NCBI GenBank assembly: GCA_015490435.1
Contig: WFXV01000245.1
Location: 1-11,984, forward strand
DNA length: 11,984 bases
From: Thermaceae bacterium
Lineage (GTDB): Bacteria > Deinococcota > Deinococci > Deinococcales > Marinithermaceae
Direction: 5' to 3'
Made by a program: the position numbers and the translations under genes. The notes under the pieces are model-generated. The model had not been told where the DNA came from and ran no database searches. It worked only from the letters and a program-made list of their open reading frames with translations. The first letter of the stretch is position 1. Every line of letters starts with the position of its first letter. Below, one piece after another: positions 1 to 10,050 of this stretch.

Positions 1-1381
1 CTTCGGGCGCTTGCCGAGGTGGAAAAAGCCGAGCAGGGTGTCGGCCTTGTCGGCCACCGAGAGCACCGCCCCTTCGTGGGTCAGGGGCAGGGGACCGGTG
101 GCTCCTTCGGGGCAGGGGGCGTCCTCGAGGGCCTGGGCCAGCGCCTCGGGGTAGCCCTCGGCGAGGGCGTAGCGTTTCGCCATCGTGCCCTCGAGCTCGG
201 GGAACTCGTAGACCATCTGGGTAGCGAGGTCGGCGAAGACGAGCTCCCCGGCCTCCTCTACGAGCGCCGGGTCCGCCGGGGTCTCGGGGGCGAGCAAGAG
301 GGCAGCCTTGGCCACCCGCTCGGCCTTGTCCCACATCGTCCCGAGGCCCTTGGCGAAGACCATACCTTTTAGTCCCTCGCGGTGGACCTTCAAGGGTTTC
401 TTGCGGTCTGCGCGCCAGAAGAAGACGGCGTCGTCCAGGCGCCCCTTTAAGACACCCTCGTAGCCCTCGCGGATCAGGCCGAGGTCGCGCTCGTTGTTGC
501 TGATCCCCACGAAGCGGGGCGCGAGGCGCCCGCCGGGGCGCTTCACCGGGAAGAAGCGCTGGTGGTGGATCATCACGGTGGCGAGGACCTCGTCGGGGAG
601 CTCGAGGTAGCTCTCATCGAACGCCCCCATCACCGCCACCGGCCACTCCACGAGGTCGGTGACCTCCTCGAGGAGGTCCTCGGGGAGCAAGGCTTCAAGG
701 CCTTCGCTGGTCGCCAGGGTGCTGGCCTCGAAGACGATGCGCTCCTTTCGGGTCTCGCGGCGGGGCACCACCTTGGCCCGGCTCAGCACCTCCTCGTAGG
801 CTTCCGGGGCCGGGATCTCGAAGGGGTGGGGGGCGAGGAGCCGATGGCCCAGGGTGCGGTTTCCGGCGATCAGGCCGAAGGCGCCCACGGGCAGCACCTC
901 GCCGTCTAGGAGCGCGACCAGCCAGCGCACCGGCCGGACGAAGGGCCCCTCGCCCTTGCCCCAGCGCATCCTGCGCTCGGCGGGCAGGCCGGCGACGACC
1001 CGGGAGAGCAGCTCGGGCAGGACCTCGCGGGTGGGGCGCCCCTCGTCCACCACCCGGGCGAAGACGTAGGGCCCCCGGTCGGTCTCCTTGACGAAGAGGG
1101 CCTCCACCGGCACCCCCACGCTCTTCGCGAAACCCGTGGCCGCCGGCGTAGGCTCGCCGTCTTTGAAGGCGGCGGAGGCCGGGGGACCCCGGCGCTCCTC
1201 CTCGAGGCGCGCCTGGCGCTCGGCGAGCCCCGAGACCCGCACCGCGAGCCGGCGGGGGGTGGCGAAGGTCTCGATTTGCTCGAAGGCGATGCGGGCCTCG
1301 ATCAACGCGTCCGCGAGCGCTTTCCTGAGGGCGGCTTCGCCCTCGGACACGTACCAGGCGGGGAGTTCCTCGGTGCCGATC

Positions 1382-1398
<17 letters not shown>
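1..1398 (-). CDS. glyS: Glycyl-tRNA synthetase beta subunit, partial (C-terminus outside window)
   Basis: Beta subunit of the bacterial two-subunit GlyRS, which with GlyQ charges tRNA-Gly in the cytoplasm; in this family the beta chain supplies most of the tRNA recognition. I translated the minus strand from a GTG at 1398 and found 466 open codons to the window edge, beginning MKLLLEIGTEELPAWYVSEG, the typical GlyS opening. Further family blocks in order: GEPTPAATGFAKSVG (about 82-94), TLGHR (182-186), KVVPRRETRKERIVFEAS (209-226), the conserved HHQRFFPVK (278-286), GISNNERDL (298-306), GRLDDAVFFW (319-328), and ADKADTLLGFF (449-459). Family members are about 670-700 residues, so roughly a third, including the C-terminal anticodon-binding region, lies beyond the left edge. 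The start codon sits inside glyQ (17-nt overlap), implying translational coupling. No frameshift or stop seen. Identification is secure. Confidence 0.95.
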
Positions 1399-2248
<850 letters not shown>

Positions 2249-2269
2249 GCCTCCCCCTCGTTTGGTGAG

Positions 2270-2289
2270 CGGGGGCAGAGTCGCCCCCG
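2270..2289 (-). promoter_or_regulatory. GC hairpin in the glyQ 5' leader
   Basis: A perfect 7-bp inverted repeat, CGGGGGC at 2270-2276 and GCCCCCG at 2283-2289, with a 6-nt loop. In the predicted glyQ leader it ends about 20 nt before the ATG. The C-run of the stem facing the gene could alternatively pair with the G-run of the Shine-Dalgarno (2250-2259), so it might affect initiation. No U-tract follows on either strand, so it is not a standard terminator. Confidence 0.4.
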
Positions 2290-2303
2290 GAAAAAGCGCC
2301 GAT

Positions 2304-2312
2304 ACTATATCA
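2304..2312 (-). promoter_or_regulatory. Candidate extended -10 promoter of glyQS
   Basis: On the minus strand this reads TGATATAGT: a TATAGT hexamer (five of six to TATAAT) directly preceded by the TGn of an extended -10. No TTGACA-like -35 is visible 16-19 bases upstream, as expected for extended -10 promoters. It lies in the only AT-rich patch of a GC-rich intergenic region. Transcription would start near 2297, giving a glyQ leader of about 50 nt. On the plus strand the same patch contains TACTAT and TATCAT (2303-2313), so it may also serve clpC. Confidence 0.5.
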
Positions 2313-2341
2313 TGGACGTAAGGCGAGGACGGTCCGGATTC

Positions 2342-2364
2342 ATGGTGCGAAAGGGGTTTTTGCG

Positions 2365-2368
<4 letters not shown>
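2342..2368 (+). CDS. Possible 8-codon upstream minigene overlapping the clpC start
   Basis: ATG at 2342 opens a short frame, MVRKGFLR, that stops at TGA 2366-2368. This stop overlaps the clpC TTG start (2365-2367) as TTGA, and the clpC Shine-Dalgarno lies inside the minigene. That geometry would allow translational coupling. The only ribosome-binding candidate ahead of the ATG, GAGGA around 2325-2329, is rather distant (about 12 nt). A frame this short can arise by chance, so this is a possibility, not an established gene. Confidence 0.2.
2350..2356 (+). promoter_or_regulatory. Ribosome binding site fixing the clpC TTG start
   Basis: AAAGGGG lies 8 nt upstream of the TTG at 2365. No ATG or GTG in the clpC frame is close enough upstream, and the next residues (NRYDDRARLVF) already belong to the Clp N-domain, so this site supports TTG as the real start. 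Confidence 0.6.
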
Positions 2369-4571
<2,203 letters not shown>

Positions 4572-4572
<1 letters not shown>

Positions 4573-5864
4573 TGGCGCGTTCGGCCCGTTACGTCTGCGT
4601 CGAGTGCGGCTACCGCACCGCGAAGCCCCTCGGCCGCTGCCCCTCCTGCGGCGCCTGGGGGAGCTTCAAGGAGGAGGCGCCCGGGCCCAAGGAGACTCGC
4701 GGGCGTGCGGCGCCGGCCGAGATGATCCCCCTAAAGGCGGTATCCGAGGCCGCTGAGGAGCGGATCTCCACCGGGTTCGCCGAGGCCGACCGGGTGACCG
4801 GTGGCGGCTTCGTCGCCGGTGAGGTGCTGCTCCTCGGCGGCGAGCCCGGGGTAGGGAAGAGCACGCTCCTTCTCGAGATCGCGGACCGGCTGCTCGCGCG
4901 CGGGGAGCGGGTGCTCTACGTCGCCGGCGAGGAGTCGCCGGGGCAGATCAAGCAGCGGGCCCGGCGGCTTGGGGTGAGCGGGGAGCTCGAGCTCGTGCGC
5001 GAAACCCAGCTCGAGCCCTTGCTCGCCCTCCTCGAGGCCGAGCGCCCGCGGGCGGTCTTCGTCGACTCGATCCAGACGATCGAGGCCGAGGGCGCTCCCG
5101 GCTCGCTGGTGGCGGTCCGGAACGCGACCCAGGCCCTCACCCGCCTGGCCAAGGCCACCGGCAGCGTGGTGGTGCTCGTGGGCCACGTCACCAAGGAGGG
5201 CACCGTCGCCGGCCCCAAGACGATCGAGCACGTGGTGGACGCGACCCTTTACCTCGAGACCGCGGGGCTCTTTCGGGTTTTGAAAAGCCAGAAGAACCGC
5301 TTCGGCCCGGTGGGCGAGGTGGGGGTTTTCCGCATGGAGGACCGCGGCCTCGTCGAGGTGCCAAACCCCTCCGAGGCCTTCCTCGCCGAGCGCCCGGTGG
5401 GGGTGCCGGGGAGCGTGGTGGGGATCGCCCTCGCCGGGGAGCGGCCGATGCTCCTCGAGGTGCAGGCGCTCGCCGCCCGCTCGCCGTATGCCGCCCCCAA
5501 GCGGGTGGTGCAGGGGCTCGACCCCCGGCGGGTGGACGTCGCCCTCGCAGTCGTCGAACGCAGGCTTGGGCTCAGGCTCGGCCAGCTCGACGTCTACGTC
5601 AACCTCGCCGGGGGCATGCGGGTCGCCGATCCCGGGCTCGACCTTGCGGTGGTGCTCGCGGTCTATTCCGCGGTGGTACAGCGGCCTCTTCCCGAGGACC
5701 TCGCGGTGGTGGGGGAGGTGGGGCTCGCCGGCGAGGTTCGGAGCGTCCCCGCCTTGGAGCGGCGGCTTTTGGAGGCGGAGCGGGCCGGCTTTCCCCGGGT
5801 GCTTGCCCCGGGCTCGGTGCGGAGCGTCGAGGAGGCCGTGGAAAGCGCGCGCGTTTCCCGTTAG
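4572..5864 (+). CDS. radA: DNA repair protein RadA (Sms)
   Basis: RadA/Sms, a RecA-related ATPase that promotes branch migration and processing of recombination intermediates. The GTG at 4572 shares its first base with the last base of the clpC TAG stop, giving 430 residues, near the usual 450. The frame is open further upstream inside clpC, but family homology begins exactly here, with RSARYVCVECGYRT. Visible features: a C4 zinc finger (CxxC at 9-12 and 23-26), Walker A GGEPGVGKST (89-98, K96), Walker B VFVDSIQT, the RadA signature KNRFG (241-245), and a C-terminal Lon-like domain with the block VNLAGGMRVADPGLDLA. A purine-rich stretch near 4550-4556 inside clpC may act as SD, but stop-start overlap implies coupled translation. 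The clpC-radA order matches Bacillus; disA, which follows radA there, is absent. Confidence 0.96.
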
Positions 5865-5873
5865 GCTTGGGTC

Positions 5874-6854
5874 ATGCGCACGGCGGTCCAGGCGGCAACC
5901 CTAGCCGGGTTCGGCTATCTGGGTTACCGCCTGGGCCTTTGGCTCGCCGCCGAGTATCAGGTTTCCCCGCTCAACGTCCTTTACCTCACCCTGGTGGGGC
6001 TGCTCACCGCGATCTTGGTGGGCCCCAGGCTCGCCTACCTGGTCGAGCGCACGGTCCACGCCTGGCGGCAGATACCCCCCGAGCTCCCCCTCGCGGTCGC
6101 CACCGGCAGCCTGATCGCCCTGATCGCGGCGGTCCTGCTCACCACCCTGCTGGCGCAGGTCCCCGGCTTTCGCTGGTACCACTCCCTGCTCTTGGCCCTG
6201 GTCCTGATCGCGCTTTTCTCCGCGGTGGCGGTGGCCAACCGGCACCTTTTCCGCCGGGCGGTGGCGGAGACCGGTCCCCAGGGCGGGAAGCTCCTCGACA
6301 CCTCGGTGCTGATCGATGGCCGGGTGGCGGAGGTAATGGAGCTCGGCTTCCTCGAGGGGCCGGTCTTCGTTCCCGACTTCGTGCTCAAGGAGCTGCAGGG
6401 GCTTGCCGACAGCAACGACCCCCTCTCTCGGGCCAAGGGGCGGCGGGGGCTCGAGACCCTCGCGCGGCTCGGGGAGCTCGGGGTGCGGGTCCTCGACACC
6501 GGCCTCTCCGGGGAGGTGGACGACGCGCTCTTGAAGCTCGCCCGCGCCCGGGGGATGGCGATCGTCTCCAACGACTCGGCGCTGCTCGCCCTGGCCAAGG
6601 TCTACGGCGTCCGCGGGCTCTCGATCCACGCCCTGGCCCACGCGCTCAAAGCGCCCTACCAGCCGGGGCAGGCGATCCGGGTCAAGATCCAAAAGCTCGG
6701 CAAGGAGCCCGGTCAGGGGGTGGGCTACCTCGAGGATGGCACCATGGTGGTGGTCGAGCGGGCCGCCGACGACCGCGGCGAGTGGGTCGAGGCGGTGGTC
6801 ACCCAGGTGATCCAGACCCAGCTCGGCAAGATGGTCTTCGCCCGCAAGCGCTAG
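5874..6854 (+). CDS. Membrane-anchored PIN/TRAM domain protein (YacL family)
   Basis: The 326-residue protein has an N-terminal membrane part with about four hydrophobic segments (roughly 5-25, 33-50, 71-96, 101-121), then a PIN-fold nuclease-like domain and a C-terminal TRAM domain (about 263-326), a predicted OB-like RNA-binding module. PIN acidic residues are visible: D142 in LLDTSVLIDGR, E173 in LKELQG, D216/D217 in SGEVDDALL and D234 in VSNDSALL, so the metal site looks intact. This is the YacL architecture; in Bacillus yacL lies just after radA and disA. A PIN domain of a T. thermophilus homologue has, from memory, been solved structurally, but the biological substrate remains unclear; RNA cleavage at the membrane is an inference. 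ATG at 5874 follows the radA stop by 9 nt with only a weak AGGCTTGGG as SD. Transcription is probably shared with clpC-radA. Confidence 0.9.
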   Translation: MRTAVQAATLAGFGYLGYRLGLWLAAEYQVSPLNVLYLTLVGLLTAILVGPRLAYLVERTVHAWRQIPPELPLAVATGSLIALIAAVLLTTLLAQVPGFRWYHSLLLALVLIALFSAVAVANRHLFRRAVAETGPQGGKLLDTSVLIDGRVAEVMELGFLEGPVFVPDFVLKELQGLADSNDPLSRAKGRRGLETLARLGELGVRVLDTGLSGEVDDALLKLARARGMAIVSNDSALLALAKVYGVRGLSIHALAHALKAPYQPGQAIRVKIQKLGKEPGQGVGYLEDGTMVVVERAADDRGEWVEAVVTQVIQTQLGKMVFARKR

Positions 6855-6877
6855 GGGCATAGGGCCCCGAATGGGGC
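6854..6877 (+). repeat. GGGGC / GCCCC alternating inverted repeats upstream of sucC
   Basis: Three 5-bp arms alternate here: GGGGC (6854-6858), GCCCC (6864-6868) and GGGGC (6873-6877), with 5- and 4-nt spacers. The middle arm can pair with either flank. There is no T-tract, so it is not an evident terminator for the upstream gene. It occupies the place where the -35 and spacer of the sucC promoter should lie, so it may be an operator. Confidence 0.4.
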
Positions 6878-6879
6878 GG

Positions 6880-6885
6880 TATAAT
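6880..6885 (+). promoter_or_regulatory. Consensus -10 (TATAAT) of the sucCD promoter
   Basis: A perfect TATAAT in a GC-rich gap, 25 nt ahead of the sucC start. The predicted transcription start near 6892 would give a leader of about 19 nt, containing just the Shine-Dalgarno. No TTGACA-like -35 is visible at 16-18 bp spacing (that position reads GCATAG), and no TGn extension is present. Confidence 0.7.
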
Positions 6886-6895
6886 CCGCTCCGGC

Positions 6896-6905
6896 AAAAG
6901 GAGGT
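6896..6905 (+). promoter_or_regulatory. Strong ribosome binding site of sucC
   Basis: AAAAGGAGGT is a near-perfect match to the 16S rRNA anti-Shine-Dalgarno, 5 nt before the TTG at 6911. It justifies the rare TTG start, since the protein homology (KLHEYQAKEIL) begins immediately after it. Confidence 0.85.
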
Positions 6906-6910
6906 GGGCG

Positions 6911-8047
6911 TTGAAGCTCCACGAATATCAAGCCAAGGAGATCCTCGCGAAGTACGGGATCCCGGTTCCCCCGGGCAAGGTGGCCTTCACCCCCGAGGAG
7001 GCCCGCGAGATCGCCCGGGAGATCGGCAAACAGGTGGTGATCAAGGCCCAGGTCCACGTCGGGGGCCGGGGCAAGGCGGGCGGCGTCAAGCTGGCGGACA
7101 CCCCCGCCGAGGCCGAGGAGGTCGCCAAGAAGATCCTCGGCATGAACATCAAGGGCCTGACGGTCAAGAAGGTCCTGGTGGCCGAGGCCGCCGAGATCGC
7201 CAAGGAGTACTACGCCGGGCTGATCCTCGACCGCTCCTCGCAGCGGGTGGTGATGATGGTGAGCCGCGAGGGGGGCGTGGACATCGAGGAGGTGGCCCGG
7301 GAGAACCCCGAGGCGATCGTCAAGTACCCCATCGACCCCGATAAGGGCCTCCGCCCCTTCGAGGCGCGGCAGATCGTCTTGGACGCTGGGCTTGAGGGCA
7401 ACCTGAACAAGCTCGCCGACGTCCTGGTCAAGCTCTACAAGGCCTACGTCGGGGTGGACGCCTTCCTCGCCGAGATCAACCCCCTGGTGGTGACCAGGGA
7501 CGGCGAGATCATCGCGGTCGACGCCAAGATCGACCTCGACGACAACGCGCTCTTCCGCCACCCCGACCTGGCCAAGCTCCGCGAGGTCGAGGCCGAGCAT
7601 CCCCTCGAGATCGAGGCCCAGAACTACGGCTTCGCCTACGTCAAGCTGAGCGGCAACATCGGCATCCTAGGAAACGGCGCCGGCCTGGTGATGTACACCC
7701 TCGACCTCGTGAACCGGGTCGGCGGCAAGCCGGCGAACTTCCTTGACATCGGCGGCGGGGCCAAGGCCGACGTGGTCTACAACGCCCTCAAGCTCCTTTC
7801 TAAGGACCCCGACGTCAAGGGGATCTTCATCAACATCTTCGGCGGCATCACCCGCGCCGACGAGGTGGCGAAGGGCGTGATTAAGGCGCTTGAAGAGGGC
7901 ATCGTCAAGGTGCCGATCGTGATGCGGGTGGCCGGCACCGCCGAGGAGGAGGCGAAAAAGCTCCTTGAGGGCAAGCCGGTCTACATGTACCCGACCTCGA
8001 TCGAGGCCGCGAAGGCGATCGTCGCCATGGTGGAGGGCAAGAAATGA
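6911..8047 (+). CDS. sucC: Succinyl-CoA synthetase beta subunit (ADP/GDP-forming)
   Basis: Beta subunit of succinyl-CoA synthetase, which interconverts succinyl-CoA and succinate with substrate-level ATP or GTP formation in the TCA cycle. The 378 residues (E. coli 388) start with the classic LHEYQAKEIL. An ATP-grasp nucleotide domain follows, with QVHVGGRGKAGGVKL (47-61), AEINPL (187-192; N190 as probable Mg ligand), and D204 in AVDAKIDLDDNA. The C-terminal CoA-ligase domain has GNGAGLVMYTLD (254-265), ANFLDIGGGA (275-284) and NIFGGITRADEVA (308-320). The Ala at 316 replaces the Cys found there in E. coli. Start TTG at 6911 has a very strong SD. It is first gene of sucCD and overlaps sucD by ATGA (8044-8047). 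Nucleotide preference (ATP versus GTP) cannot be decided from sequence by eye. Confidence 0.97.
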   Translation: MKLHEYQAKEILAKYGIPVPPGKVAFTPEEAREIAREIGKQVVIKAQVHVGGRGKAGGVKLADTPAEAEEVAKKILGMNIKGLTVKKVLVAEAAEIAKEYYAGLILDRSSQRVVMMVSREGGVDIEEVARENPEAIVKYPIDPDKGLRPFEARQIVLDAGLEGNLNKLADVLVKLYKAYVGVDAFLAEINPLVVTRDGEIIAVDAKIDLDDNALFRHPDLAKLREVEAEHPLEIEAQNYGFAYVKLSGNIGILGNGAGLVMYTLDLVNRVGGKPANFLDIGGGAKADVVYNALKLLSKDPDVKGIFINIFGGITRADEVAKGVIKALEEGIVKVPIVMRVAGTAEEEAKKLLEGKPVYMYPTSIEAAKAIVAMVEGKK

Positions 8048-8910
8048 TCCTGATTGACCGAAACACCCGCGTCCTGGTGCAGGGCATCACCGGCCGCGAG
8101 GGCTCCTTCCACACCCGTCAGATGCTCGACTACGGTACCAAGGTGGTGGCCGGCGTCACCCCGGGGAAGGGCGGCCAGGAGGTCCACGGGGTGCCGGTGT
8201 ACAACTCGGTGAAGGAGGCCCTGAAAGAGCACGAGATCGACGCTTCGATCATCTTCGTGCCCGCCTTCGCCGCCGCCGACGCCGCGCTCGAGGCGGCCCA
8301 CGCGGGGATTCCCCTGGTGGTGTTGATCACCGAGGGCATCCCCACCCTGGACATGGTCCAGGCGGTCAAGGAGATCAAGGACCTGGGCATCCGTCTGATC
8401 GGCGGCAACTGCCCGGGGCTGATCTCGGCCGAGGAGTCGAAGATCGGCATCATGCCGGGCCACGTCTTCAAGCGCGGCAAGGTGGGGATCATCAGCCGCT
8501 CCGGCACCCTCACCTACGAGGCCGCCGCCGCCCTCTCGGACGCCGGGCTGGGCACCACCACCACGGTGGGGATCGGCGGCGACCCCATCATCGGCACCAC
8601 CTTCAAGGACCTCTTGCCGCTTTTCAACGAGGACCCCGAGACCGAGGCGGTGGTGGTCATCGGCGAGATCGGCGGCTCCGACGAGGAGGAGGCCGCCGCC
8701 TGGATCAAGGAGCACATGAAGAAGCCGGTGGTGGCCTTCATCTCGGGCCGAAGCGCCCCCAAGGGCAAGCGCATGGGCCACGCCGGCGCCATCATCATGG
8801 GCGACGTGGGCACCCCCGAGTCCAAGGTCAAAGCCTTCCAGGAGGCCGGGGTGCCGATCGCCGAGACCATCGACGAGATTGTCGAGCTGGTGAAGAAGCA
8901 GCTCGGCTAA
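8044..8910 (+). CDS. sucD: Succinyl-CoA synthetase alpha subunit
   Basis: Alpha subunit of succinyl-CoA synthetase: binds CoA in its N-terminal Rossmann-like domain and carries the histidine that is transiently phosphorylated. The 288 residues are the normal length and align without visible gaps to the family. Visible: GITGREGSFHT (14-24) and GGVTPGKGG-like VAGVTPGKGG (35-44) in the CoA domain, the succinate/CoA loop with NCPG (C123), SRSGTLTYEA (151-160), E208 in GEIGGSDEEEAA, and the phospho-His H246 in KGKRMGHAGAII, the same number as in E. coli. The loop reads GGNCPG rather than the common GPNCPG. The ATG overlaps the sucC stop as ATGA, indicating coupled translation and equal subunit supply. 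It is followed directly by a strong terminator. The sequence resembles what I remember of Thermus SucD very closely. Confidence 0.97.
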   Translation: MILIDRNTRVLVQGITGREGSFHTRQMLDYGTKVVAGVTPGKGGQEVHGVPVYNSVKEALKEHEIDASIIFVPAFAAADAALEAAHAGIPLVVLITEGIPTLDMVQAVKEIKDLGIRLIGGNCPGLISAEESKIGIMPGHVFKRGKVGIISRSGTLTYEAAAALSDAGLGTTTTVGIGGDPIIGTTFKDLLPLFNEDPETEAVVVIGEIGGSDEEEAAAWIKEHMKKPVVAFISGRSAPKGKRMGHAGAIIMGDVGTPESKVKAFQEAGVPIAETIDEIVELVKKQLG

Positions 8911-8921
8911 CTCGACCGGGA

Positions 8922-8958
8922 TAAGAGGGGGGCGGCCTAAGCCGCCCCCTCTTTCTTT
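8922..8958. terminator. Rho-independent terminator shared by sucCD and the convergent peptidase operon
   Basis: A 9-bp perfect GC-rich stem (8928-8936 with 8941-8949) has a CTAA loop. After one bulged G it continues with AAGA (8923-8926) pairing TCTT (8950-8953), then a T-rich run (TTCTTTT) on the plus strand. It starts about 12 nt after the sucD stop. On the minus strand the distal flank is T-rich as well (TCTTAT), so it may terminate both ways. The loop contains the TAG stop of the minus-strand M48 gene, and the right arm encodes its last residues. Confidence 0.9.
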
Positions 8959-10040
8959 TCCTCGAGCGTCCGTTTGAGCGCCTGGTAGCGGTGTTTGATC
9001 GAAGGGTGGTCGTAGAGGAGCGTCTCGATCCAAGCGGGCGGGTCGGGGTCGTCGAAGTTCTGCCGGGAGAGCGCCAGAAAGCTTCGCTCGAAGGCCTCGA
9101 GGTCGGGAACCAGCTGGATCGCGAAGCGGTCCGCGGCGTACTCCTGAGTGCGCACCAGGTGGTTCATTGCAAGCCGACCCAGGACGAAGGCGAGCTGGGT
9201 ACCCAGGTAGAAAAAGGGGAAGCGCTCGAGCGTAGGCGTGCTTACCAGGACGTAGCCGACGAGCAGCGACGCGTAGAGCAAGGCCGCGAAGGGGAAGAGT
9301 CCCCGCTGGGTGTCCCGGTGCTTGACGTGCCCGAGCTCGTGGGCCACCACGAAGGCGAGGGCGTCTGGGTCGAGCGCTTCGAGCAGGGTGTCGGTAAAGA
9401 CCACCTTGTAGCCGCCGACCTTAGAGATGACGGCGGCGTTTCCTCGGCTTGTCTTCTCTCCGGCCCGGAGGCGATAGACGCCGCGGAAGGGAACCCCGGC
9501 GCGTTCGAAGAGCGCCCGGATGCGGGCGGCGAGGGCTTCGTCCTCGAGCGGGTCGGCCTTGAACTCGAGGCGGAGGAGAAGGGGCTGGAGGGCGTAAAGC
9601 AGCCCGGCAAAGGCGGCGACCAGGACCAAGAAAATGAGCAGCGCCGCCTGGGGCCAGGCCAGCATCACCGCAAAGGCACCGCCAAAGAGCAACGTCATCA
9701 GGGCCACGCTTACCGCGCTTTGCTTGAGCCAGTCGAGCAGCCAGCCGGAAAACGACTGGCGGTTCGTGCCCAGCCTAAGCTCCACCCAGCGGGAAAAGTA
9801 GTCGAGGGGGAAGTTGAAGATCCTCTGTCCCAAGAAGAAGACCAGGGTGTAAAGCCAGGGGTTTCCTCCTGTGGCCTCGACGACCCGCTGGCTGAGCGGG
9901 GTGAGCGCCCATAGGGCGACGTAGAGCAACACAAAGACGATCTGCAACGCGATCCCAAGGACCCCCATCCGGGTCTGCCAGCGGGCCTTTTTCAGGCCCT
10001 CTTCCCCCAAGGCCTCGTAGATCTTCTCGAGGAACTCCAT
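8937..10040 (-). CDS. M48 family (Ste24/CAAX-prenyl-protease-like) integral membrane zinc metallopeptidase
   Basis: A 367-residue membrane metallopeptidase of clan M48 with the Ste24-type layout. Hydrophobic segments lie around 25-48, 62-72, 108-130, 131-155, 245-268 and 276-292, with the catalytic domain between and after them. The zinc site is clear: HELGH at 234-238 (H234, E235, H238) and the third ligand E300 in EYAADRFA. The family block NAAVISKVGG (201-210) precedes it and DHPSIKHR (344-351) follows, the usual Ste24 ending. Eukaryotic relatives cleave prenylated proteins and clear jammed translocons. Bacteria generally lack CAAX prenylation, so a role in membrane-protein quality control is the better inference. 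ATG at 10040 has AGGGAGGA just upstream, in the 10-nt gap after the S9 peptidase stop, so the two form an operon. Its stop codon lies in the loop of the sucCD terminator. Confidence 0.92.
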   Translation of the reverse strand: MEFLEKIYEALGEEGLKKARWQTRMGVLGIALQIVFVLLYVALWALTPLSQRVVEATGGNPWLYTLVFFLGQRIFNFPLDYFSRWVELRLGTNRQSFSGWLLDWLKQSAVSVALMTLLFGGAFAVMLAWPQAALLIFLVLVAAFAGLLYALQPLLLRLEFKADPLEDEALAARIRALFERAGVPFRGVYRLRAGEKTSRGNAAVISKVGGYKVVFTDTLLEALDPDALAFVVAHELGHVKHRDTQRGLFPFAALLYASLLVGYVLVSTPTLERFPFFYLGTQLAFVLGRLAMNHLVRTQEYAADRFAIQLVPDLEAFERSFLALSRQNFDDPDPPAWIETLLYDHPSIKHRYQALKRTLEEKKEGAA

Positions 10041-10050
10041 CGTCCTCCCT

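Noticed and set aside
2249..2364. T-box riboswitch controlling the glycyl-tRNA synthetase genes.
   Set aside because: The predicted leader is only about 50 nt, too short for a T-box; no specifier or antiterminator elements are seen.
5867..6862. A long plus-strand frame overlapping the PIN/TRAM gene almost end to end, and another on the minus strand (5901-6860).
   Set aside because: Both give low-complexity, Gly/Arg/Pro- or His/Leu/Asp-rich products without motifs. The YacL-type frame has clear membrane, PIN and TRAM features.
6854..6877. Intrinsic terminator after the PIN/TRAM gene.
   Set aside because: The stems are only 5 bp and no T-tract follows, so I list the element as a repeat or possible operator instead.
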